NCBI GenBank assembly: GCA_021234155.1
Contig: JAJEKV010000002.1
Span: forward strand, 43,823,203-43,887,202
DNA: 64,000 nt
Reading direction: 5' to 3'
Source: Isoetes taiwanensis
Lineage: Eukaryota; Streptophyta; Lycopodiopsida; Isoetales; Isoetaceae
Under the pieces are notes generated by a model that searched no databases, was not told where the DNA came from, and saw only the letters and a list, made by a program, of their open reading frames with translations. The translations under genes and the position numbers were made by a program. Below, one piece after another: positions 57,384 to 64,000 of the stretch (the first letter of the stretch is position 1; each line of letters opens with the position of its first letter).

Positions 57384-58680
57384 ATGGAATTTCTGGAGGA
57401 ATATGACTTCGAGATTATGTATAAGCCTGGGAAACACAATGTGGTTGCGGATGCCTTGTCACGTCATCCCTTGGTAACCCGAACCCATTGTAATGCAATT
57501 TCTACACTCACCAGTGAGTTTGGGAAACAGATAGAACAGACCTTGGCCACGGATCCCGGGTTCCGTGATGTGTGGGATAGTTTGACTAAGGAAGCTCGCA
57601 CAGATAAAGATCATGAAGCTGTCCGTTCGTATAAGAAAGAAGGCAACTTGTTATATTACAAGGATAAGTTGTGTGTACCTGAGACTTCAGGAGTACGTAA
57701 ACTCATTCTCCATGACACGCACAACAGCCCTATAGCTGGACATGCCGGTTTTATGAAGACCTACTTTAAGATCTGCTCCAGTTATTTCTTGGCCTTCGAT
57801 GAAGAAGGACATCGCCAGGTATATTAAACAATGTCAAATCTGTCAACAGACCAAGGCTGAGCAACTAAGGATTCCAGGAGAGTTGCAACCGTTGGATGTG
57901 CCCAATGCTAAGTGGGAGGTGATAACCATGGCTTTCATTGTGGGCCTTCCACGTACTCTCCGTGGATACGATGCATTGATTTTGCAAAGGAGATCTTCAG
58001 ACTGCACGGAATGCCACAAGTTATTGTGTCCGACAGGACCCCAAATTCGTAAGTGCCTTCTGGAAAGATTTCTTTGCTACCATCCAGACCAAGCTTGCTA
58101 TGAGTACGGCATATCATCCCCAAACGGATGGTCAGACTGAGCGTACCAATCGTATTATAGAAGATATGCTACGGAGTTATGTGTGGAGTAAGCAATCCCA
58201 ATGGGCTGACTATATTTATCTGGTCGAATTTGCCTATAACAGTATGAAACAGGAATCTTCCAGAATGTCTCCCTTCATGATAAATTATGGTTATCAATGC
58301 CTTACTCCAGACACATGGCATAACCCCGTTTCTAAAGTGGAGGTTTCTCAACAACTCCTCCTGGAAATGCAAGCTTTGGTTGAAGAAGTACGTGGGTACT
58401 TATTAGCGGCACGCAGTCGTCAGAAGAGTGTAGCCGATAAGCACAGAACCCCACGCGTCTTCCAGGTGGGCGAATCAATTTGGCTTAAGATTAAAGTAAA
58501 ACAAGCCAAGCTTAAAATTGGTAACTGCAAGAAGTTGGCACCCAGATGGGCTGGGCCGTTCAAAATCACTGAACGTGTTGGGGAACAGGCATATCGCCTG
58601 GAATTGCCACCCCACTTGAAGATCCACACGGTCTTCCATGTGAGTCTTCTAAAGCAAAGACACCCCCGGATCGGAGGAGA
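57384..58680 (+). pseudogene. chromovirus RNase H end and integrase, catalytically broken
   Basis: The RNase H/linker ends in KPGKHNVVADALSRHP. The integrase zinc finger (H-x-x-H..., then CQICQQTKAEQ) is split by a frameshift near 57,810. In the core, WEVITMAFIVGLPRT has Ala where the first catalytic Asp (MDFIVGLP) belongs, about 40 residues are missing after GYDAL, and a shift near 58,090 precedes HPQTDGQTERTNR, which keeps the Glu. The C-terminal GPF and LKIHTVFHVSLLK motifs are present. Confidence 0.88.
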
Positions 58681-58682
58681 TC

Positions 58683-58976
58683 TTGGATACACCCACCCTA
58701 CTTGAGATGACAGAAGAGCAATTAGATATAGTGCCTGAAGCTCTTCTTGATCGAGTATATAAGCAGACCAGGAGGACCCAACTGCTACAATACTTGGTCA
58801 AGTGGAAACACTTGCCAGTTGAGGATGCTACGTGGGTAATGGAAACAGATCTTGAGAAGCACTATCCGGACTTCATGCGCGAATCTCAAGGCCGCACCAT
58901 CAACGATGCTATCAACCCCGCACCCGGCGGTAAGCGTGGAAGCTTGATTGCCGACAATAGCGCTGTAGAGGGGTAG
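58683..58976 (+). CDS. chromovirus integrase C-terminal chromodomain
   Basis: EALLDRVYKQTRRTQLLQYL, VKWKHLPVEDATWV and ETDLEKHYPDF form a chromodomain; aromatic cage positions correspond to Y (QYLVKW), W and W. Chromodomains in this position target integration to heterochromatin histone marks (established for chromoviruses). Detached from integrase here by a frameshift. Confidence 0.88.
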   Translation: MDTPTLLEMTEEQLDIVPEALLDRVYKQTRRTQLLQYLVKWKHLPVEDATWVMETDLEKHYPDFMRESQGRTINDAINPAPGGKRGSLIADNSAVEG

Positions 58977-59568
58977 ATGCATCTTAAATAAAAAGGGTAC
59001 CGATGATGAGATCACCTTTGTCTTCTCTAGGACGTGGTGTACTGTCGATGTTGACATGACCACGAATTGCTTGGAGCATATAGTTGATAGGCCGCGTTCA
59101 TCTCGGCTACAATGGGAACTTCACCATTCCCTACGCTGCAATGAATTGCAAACCATATACATGATAGGTTTTCCCGTAGCTAGATTTTCTTTTATTTCTT
59201 ATAGGGGGTGGTCCCTTCAACCACAACTTAATCATCTTATATATATTATATATACTGATGTGCTCACATGTGCAGGCCAGTGAGCAGTACGTGACCTGCC
59301 CATGTATAGAGAGTTGCTGATGGCTCGACTTTTCCAGTTTTCATTGTGTCTACATGTGTTTCCTTCTTGTTACTCTGATATTTGATATTGGACTTCGGTC
59401 CTTGAACTTCTTGCTTATGATAATCATGTGAAATGCACCTCGGTGCTTAAACTGTTTTAAACTTTAAAGTTTTAATATATTACCTTCGGAAATAAGGAAT
59501 TACCTTCCTTCATAATGTCATTTCCTATATTTATACCTAGCCCCAATGCTGGGGACAGCATTAATTCT
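58977..59568 (+). other. 3' untranslated region of the chromovirus
   Basis: No coding function seen; ends in GCTGGGGACAGCATTAATTCT just before the PPT, usual for plant Ty3/gypsy elements. Confidence 0.6.
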
Positions 59569-59581
59569 AAGGAGGGGAGAA
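59569..59581 (+). other. polypurine tract
   Basis: AAGGAGGGGAGAA directly abuts the TGTGACG start of the 3' LTR. Confidence 0.9.
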
Positions 59582-61187
59582 TGTGACGTTCCAAGTATTT
59601 ATACGGTATACGTATAAATATATTGACACGTCACCCAGTATAGATACGCCACCATGGGGTATGGTAACCTAGGGGGTTGACCTAAAAGGGATTAAATTAG
59701 CTATGCTAATTTAATTATTAAGGATAATAACCTATAATTAAGGAATTAATATTTAAGAAGGATAATTAAGCTAATTATGGTTTGGGAAGGCGCCACCTGG
59801 CCAAACCCGATTGGCCAGCATGGTGAATACTAATTGGAACCATCAAGGTGGATCACCACCCCCATATCAACCATAATCGACCACGAGAAGCTGAGCGCCT
59901 ACCTTTGCCAAGCTGAGCGCCTACCTTTGCCAAGCTGAGCGCCACCTTTGCCAAGCACTTATACCTGTGTAACCAGAGCTGAGCACCAAGTCCCAGGAAG
60001 ATGGAAGCACCAAATGACAACGGATCCAGCAGGAACTCAGGTGGGTGGTTAGTATAGCTTGAGAATTCTAGGGTAGCGCCCCTGTTGGGCACTTGTTGTG
60101 TTGTTCTCTCTGTTCTCTCTGTGCTTTACTTGTAGGAACTAACCCTTGATTGTCAAGGTAAGTTCTCTTTATATTCTGATTCTGGTTCTGCTCTTAAAGG
60201 ATGGATTGATAATTCTTTGCATAGTATTACTCTGGAAATGGGGGATTAAGGGGGTAGAGACCTCTGAGCCATGATAGTAGGATGCTCCTAGGTTGATCCC
60301 TGTAGCCTGTGTACAAGAGACACCGAGTCGTGGATGCTATGGAGTGACTTAGCACCAAACAAGGGACACAGTGGTGAAGTGGGGGTGGGGTCTTGCACGA
60401 ACATAAAAGGCTCTGAGACTCCTACAGGTGGGCTAGGCGATGGCAGGTCCGCGTGAGGGCGGGTATGGGTCCGACACTCCCTGGGTGTAGAGTTGTGATC
60501 CGGTATGGAGCATCTTGCACTTTGAGTAGATTTAGGGTGAGTAAGTCTGCACGGATGCGGGGGGTCGCTGATGCGCACGTATTCTCTAGCTCACCTATGG
60601 AACCTTTGTGATCTGGAAGGGGCGCTTCCCAGGCCTGCCTCATCGGACGGGGCTTCATGAACCCTGTAGTAGGCTCGAAGGGTGATACCTTAGTGCGTGT
60701 GGGAAGGCTATAGTGACGCCATAGCATGATTGGACTCATCTGCAAAGTGTGCACAGGAGGGGCGGATGGAGTGGACAACCCTAGCCAATGTTCTATGCCA
60801 GCCAACGCCATGCCAAGATTCGCTCTCCTGAGCTCTTGAGACCTAGCCGTCAGTCGATCCTCACTGGAGTCTGAGCCGGGGTAGAACCATGGGTTTGGGT
60901 GTTTTCCTTAGTATTAAATGCATATTCGTTGTTGTTGTCACTTGGATGGATGTGCCACCCCTCGTGGTGGTAAATTATGATATGATTATGTTGTGTGCTG
61001 GCCTTGTATTCACGCTTCCGCGACGTAGGAGCCCCATTGAAGGCGTGGGCCGAATGACCCCTCTGTGTCCTTCACTTGAGCATCTTTTTTTATAGATGCC
61101 CCGAGTTAGACGGAGGGCCCTGCCATGGGAGGGGAGAGTCCCAGTATGTATACGTCCGAGTGTCGTATATGTTCAGGGAGCGTCACA
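59582..61187 (+). repeat. 3' LTR of the chromovirus
   Basis: 1606 bp, near-identical to 48,001-49,683 apart from substitutions and indels, including an extra GCTGAGCGCCTACCTTTGCC unit near 59,890 and losses around 60,300-60,560. Confidence 0.95.
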
Positions 61188-61192
61188 TTGGT

Positions 61193-61680
61193 TGATCATG
61201 CCTTGCTCCTCTTGTATTGGGAAGGGGGGTAGAGACCTAGTAGCCATTACTTAGTGATGCTCCTAGTTTAGACCCTTTAGTTCCTATTATTATGCGGCCT
61301 GTGCATAGGAACCCACCGGGCTATGGGGGCTATGATATAACTCAGCACTACATAACGGGGCTAGAAGCGAGACGGAGGAAGGGTCCCTACTGAGAGCGGC
61401 TACTGGGGACCCATAGCGGGCTAGGTTTATGGCCGGACACTTCAAGTTGGCCGGGCATGGGTCCAACACGTCCTGGGGCAATGGTGTTGCCCTGCCTCTC
61501 AAGAGTTGCAGGTGACGTCTGGCTCTTGTTTTGGGGGGTTAAGTCGGGGAAGAATCGTGTGTCACCATGATTCTCTAGCCGCCCGTGGAACCTCTAGACC
61601 CCGGGAAGGGGAGATGGAACCCTTCCTGCCTCGACGGACCGGGGAAATGCAACCCGGTAACGACCCAAGCATGAAACCTC
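61193..61680 (+). mobile_element. 3' part of the older LTR split by the chromovirus
   Basis: Continuation of 47,440-48,000 after the TTGGT duplicate. 61,225-61,655 is a diverged homologue of the chromovirus LTR (same block order). No clear PBS follows, so the exact LTR end is uncertain. Confidence 0.6.
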
Positions 61681-62300
61681 GAAAATTGGAAAAAAAAAAA
61701 AATTCATCTTTAGAACAATAAGTTAAGCTAATGTTAATTAGGAAAAGTAAAATTAAAAATATTATAGACCTGAAAATTTTGGCCATTAGGGAGTCACTCC
61801 TCACAGAGTGCGCCAAGACCCTTAGATAAATTTTAGCTTGAGGCTCTCGTGCACTGTGTGAATGTTTGACCGTTGTTGACCCAGAAAGATGCATAATTAG
61901 AGTAATCTAATAGCACAGAGCAGTTTAGAATTTGATTTTAAGCCAGGATAACATGTTATAACACCAAGAAACTGTTTAGAAAACCTAAAATAGAGTAAAA
62001 AAGGAGTCACCCCTCACATAGTGCGCCAGGGCCCCAAGCTAAAATTTAGAATGGGCCTCTCGCACACTTGTGAGTGGTAGCAGTATTTTTTGTCTAAAGG
62101 AACCTAATGTCTTAATCCAACAACGCAAATGTTTTAAGTAATCGTATAACATGAAAATTGCAGGTAGAAACTCTAAAACTCCCAGACCTATAAATAGACC
62201 CTTAGGGTTCTTCATTCTCACTATACTCCTCCAGCTTGCTGCTTTCTGACCAAGAAGACGATTTTTAGGCACTCGGAAGGTGATCGCAGTATTTCAAAAC
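61681..62300 (+). promoter_or_regulatory. leader of the older element with a two-copy repeat and a TATA box
   Basis: GGAGTCAC.CCTCACA.AGTGCGCCA recurs at about 61,790 and 61,989 (two ~100-bp units ~200 bp apart). TATAAATAG at 62,189-62,197 lies about 110 bp before the H3-like ATG (62,301), a normal promoter-to-start distance for a short 5' UTR. Confidence 0.5.
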
Positions 62301-64000
62301 ATGGCCTGTACCAAACAGACTGCTCTAGTGGTTATGGAGGACAGATCGACAAGCATCCAAGTGCTTGTTTGGGGTCTGGGTTCGGGAACTCCTGCAAGAC
62401 AGCCCTCTGTGAGGACCCTTGGATCTAACAAGAGAATCCGGGGGACTATGTCACGCGGGATTTGCAAGAAAAGAACAAGAAGAAGAAAACAGAACAAGAG
62501 AGAACAGTGAGAGGAAAATGATAAGCTTCCTTGATATCAATGATGAACATACATGAGCTCTCGCAATTGAGAGAAGACTGGAGAGAGACAAGACTCAAAA
62601 CTCATCTAAAAACTCATGTGCTAGCTCTACTCATATATATAGTACAATGGCCTTTGGCCCAATATAGACACTCTGACTGATCTCGGTGCCGACTCCTGGA
62701 AGGAGGCCTGATTTGAAGGAATGTTGGCGGTGCCTCTTGAAGTGCCTCGAATCACGCTGACGCTGACGCGGGCGGTGGCGGGCCGTCACTTGTCTGAGCG
62801 GCGCCTCTTGTTGACGGACGCAGGCATTGACTGCGTGGTCTGCTGCTTGGTCTTCTGCTGAGCTTTTGATGGCTGACCCGTGGCTGACTGTGGATCCTTG
62901 AGCTTGACCTGGTCCGTCGTATGCATGAATAGTTCTGAACCAGGAGGCACAGGACTAACAGTGCTTATCGCCGAACAGAAGGCGAGAGAGGCTCGAGAGC
63001 GAGCCAGAAATGAAGAGACCTCAAACCCAAGCCCGGACCCGTCAAACCTGGAGAACCAGGAGGAGAATGAGCAAGATCAGGATCAACAAGGACATCAAAA
63101 GAATCCGGATTAGCAAGAGAACCTGGAGAATAGGAGGATGGGGACGCGGAGGATGATGATGAGGAGGACCCTGCAATAATAGAGAAGTTGGCCCGTCGCA
63201 TCAGGAAAATCAGCAAGAAGAAGAGGGAAGCCAAAAGAAGGATACTTGCAGATAGGGCGGAACTCTTGAAGCAGAGGGAAGAGAAAGGGAAGAAACCAAC
63301 TCCCCCGAAGAAACCCCAGAGGAAAACCAAGAATACACCCAGCAAAGGGGTGAAACTCACGGAGAAGAAGCCAGACAGACCGCCATCGTCCTCCTCGAAC
63401 ACATACTCGGATGATGATGCCTGGAGGATCCTCCGCTCCGCCAGACAAAAGGAACGGGACCCTCCAATCCCAACAACCAGGAAGTTGCAGCCCCACCTCC
63501 CTACCCACCCGGCATGGCCAAAACCAGCGACAGATCTGAAGAAGCCCAAGCCAGCATAGGCGTCATACGTACTCAAGTATGAGTGAGAGTACAAGAAGAA
63601 GCTGAAGGAGTACAAGGAGTATATGAAGATGTATGAGGCGTACTCCAAATACTATGAAGAGCGCAAGTTTACGTATATGGGAGGAAGGCCAACCAAAGAA
63701 AACATTCTGAAAAAGACCCCAGAAAGACACGTACCACCAAAGAAGCCCATGAAGCGGAAGACAGACTCGTACTTTGCCAAAGCTGCTCGGGAGATTTGGC
63801 ACTTCCAGAGGAGCTACGGACTTCTTATCCCAAGAGAAGCATTCGCAAGACTGACCTAGAGATCCTAGAAGAATTCGACAAGGAAAAGTGAGTCACAGAT
63901 GACAATGCTACTTGCCTTGTAGAAAGCAGTGGAGCATGCGCTCTTCATGCGAAGAGAGTCACGTGCATCCCCAGAGATATGAAGCTGACAAGATTCAGGA
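62301..64000 (+). pseudogene. histone H3-derived ORF of the older element (MACTKQTA start, H3 core end), split by a solo LTR, incomplete at window end
   Basis: ATG 62,301 gives MACTKQTALVV; the first eight residues match the H3 N-terminus MARTKQTA except R2 to C. After removal of the solo LTR (62,366-62,960 plus one GTGCT) the frame continues VLIAEQKAREARERARNEET, an acidic/Gln part (NLENQEENEQDQDQQG), a Lys/Arg-rich part (RIRKISKKKREAKRRIL) and a basic linker with Tyr/Lys (63,590-63,760). The end is H3-like: SYFAKAAREIWHFQRSYGLL (63,773 on) aligns to [15 protein letters not shown], and near 63,940 CLVESSGACALHAKRV aligns gap-free to [16 protein letters not shown], then PRDMKLTRFR. The alpha2 region is shortened and frameshifts or stops (about 63,117, 63,557, 63,857, 63,890) break it. 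Confidence 0.75.
62366..62960 (-). mobile_element. 595-bp solo LTR with 5-bp TSD GTGCT
   Basis: Ends TGTTTGGGG ... GGACTAACA form TGTT/AACA inverted termini, flanked by GTGCT (62,361-62,365 and 62,961-62,965). On the minus strand a TATATATGAGTAG TATA-like site and a C/T-rich tail suggest leftward orientation; orientation is inferred. No internal region, so it is a solo LTR formed by recombination. Its insertion splits the H3-derived ORF after codon 22. Confidence 0.88.

Larger units (their letters stand above)
48001..61187 (+). mobile_element. full-length Ty3/gypsy chromovirus, 13,187 bp, decayed, with 5-bp TSD TTGGT
   Basis: LTRs 48,001-49,683 and 59,582-61,187 begin TGTGACGTTCC and end GGGAGCGTCACA. 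TTGGT flanks both sides (47,996-48,000 and 61,188-61,192). PBS follows the 5' LTR by one base; PPT AAGGAGGGGAGAA abuts the 3' LTR. The order gag, protease, RT, RNase H, integrase, chromodomain defines a chromovirus. Unusual is a ~4.6-kb leader (49,698-54,266) with extra ORFs before gag, including a histone H3 fold. Stops and frameshifts in every large ORF mean this copy is not autonomous. The LTRs differ by indels (a 51-bp duplication in the left one, an extra GCTGAGCGCCTACCTTTGCCAA unit in the right), so it is not brand new. Confidence 0.95.

Noticed and set aside
48001..61187. CRISPR-like or tRNA features within the repeats
   Set aside because: Eukaryotic context, no regular repeat-spacer array; the only tRNA link is the tRNA-iMet-complementary PBS.

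Overview
This window looks like a nuclear, TE-rich land-plant chromosome. Four things point to this: spliced genes with GT-AG introns, plant-type housekeeping genes (a SIN2/DGP1-type DAR GTPase, a 2-phosphoglycerate-kinase-like protein, a HIG1/hypoxia-responsive protein, a UBP-type deubiquitinase fragment), a chromodomain Ty3/gypsy element primed by initiator tRNA-Met, and many nested repeats. A seed-free plant (fern, lycophyte or bryophyte) is my guess; the sequence alone does not settle the species.

Layout. 1-2568 (-): seven exons of a DAR GTPase gene that runs off the left edge. 2.6-6 kb: intergenic DNA with tandem repeats. 6.07-8.35 kb and 21.51-21.85 kb (+): two halves of a RING plus FCP1/HAD-like gene, now a pseudogene. 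It is split by a 13,164-bp insertion (8346-21509) with ~30-bp terminal inverted repeats and a GTAA target duplication. The insertion carries two ~3.26-kb direct repeats flanking a 706-aa reverse transcriptase (Penelope-like by motif) and a 540-aa Cys-rich protein, all on the minus strand. Its right arm holds an array of a perfect palindrome built on TATAAATTTATA. 24.7-29.3 kb: a 371-bp inverted-repeat element, a two-exon acidic protein gene and a decayed transposase-like gene. 29.3-36 kb: repeats and gene-poor DNA. 35,984-40,164 (+): a complete seven-exon 2-phosphoglycerate-kinase-like gene (727 aa). 41.4-47.3 kb: a short non-LTR insertion, a UBP fragment, a HIG1-domain gene, a cluster of heat-shock-element-like sites, and a hypothetical reading frame with one stop.

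48,001-61,187 is a full-length but decayed chromovirus (LTRs 1683 and 1606 bp, TSD TTGGT, PBS, PPT, gag, protease, RT, RNase H, integrase, chromodomain). It is inserted into the LTR of an older, related element whose internal part continues to the right edge. The unusual part is a 4.6-kb leader between the 5' LTR/PBS and gag. It encodes extra proteins, one of which ends in an unmistakable histone H3 fold (51,440-51,757). A second small ORF in the leader has a histone-fold-like end. The older element on the right carries its own, independently diverged version: an ORF that begins MACTKQTA (the H3 N-terminus), continues through a long acidic/basic insert and ends in an H3 core at the window edge. 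A 595-bp solo LTR has landed in it.

The most interesting proposal is therefore a lineage of plant chromoviruses carrying histone-H3-derived accessory proteins, with the H3 tail rewritten around the K9 and K27 positions. The second is the 13-kb TIR-bounded, RT-bearing element. Most TE reading frames here are broken, often by TAG codons compatible with CAG to TAG decay.
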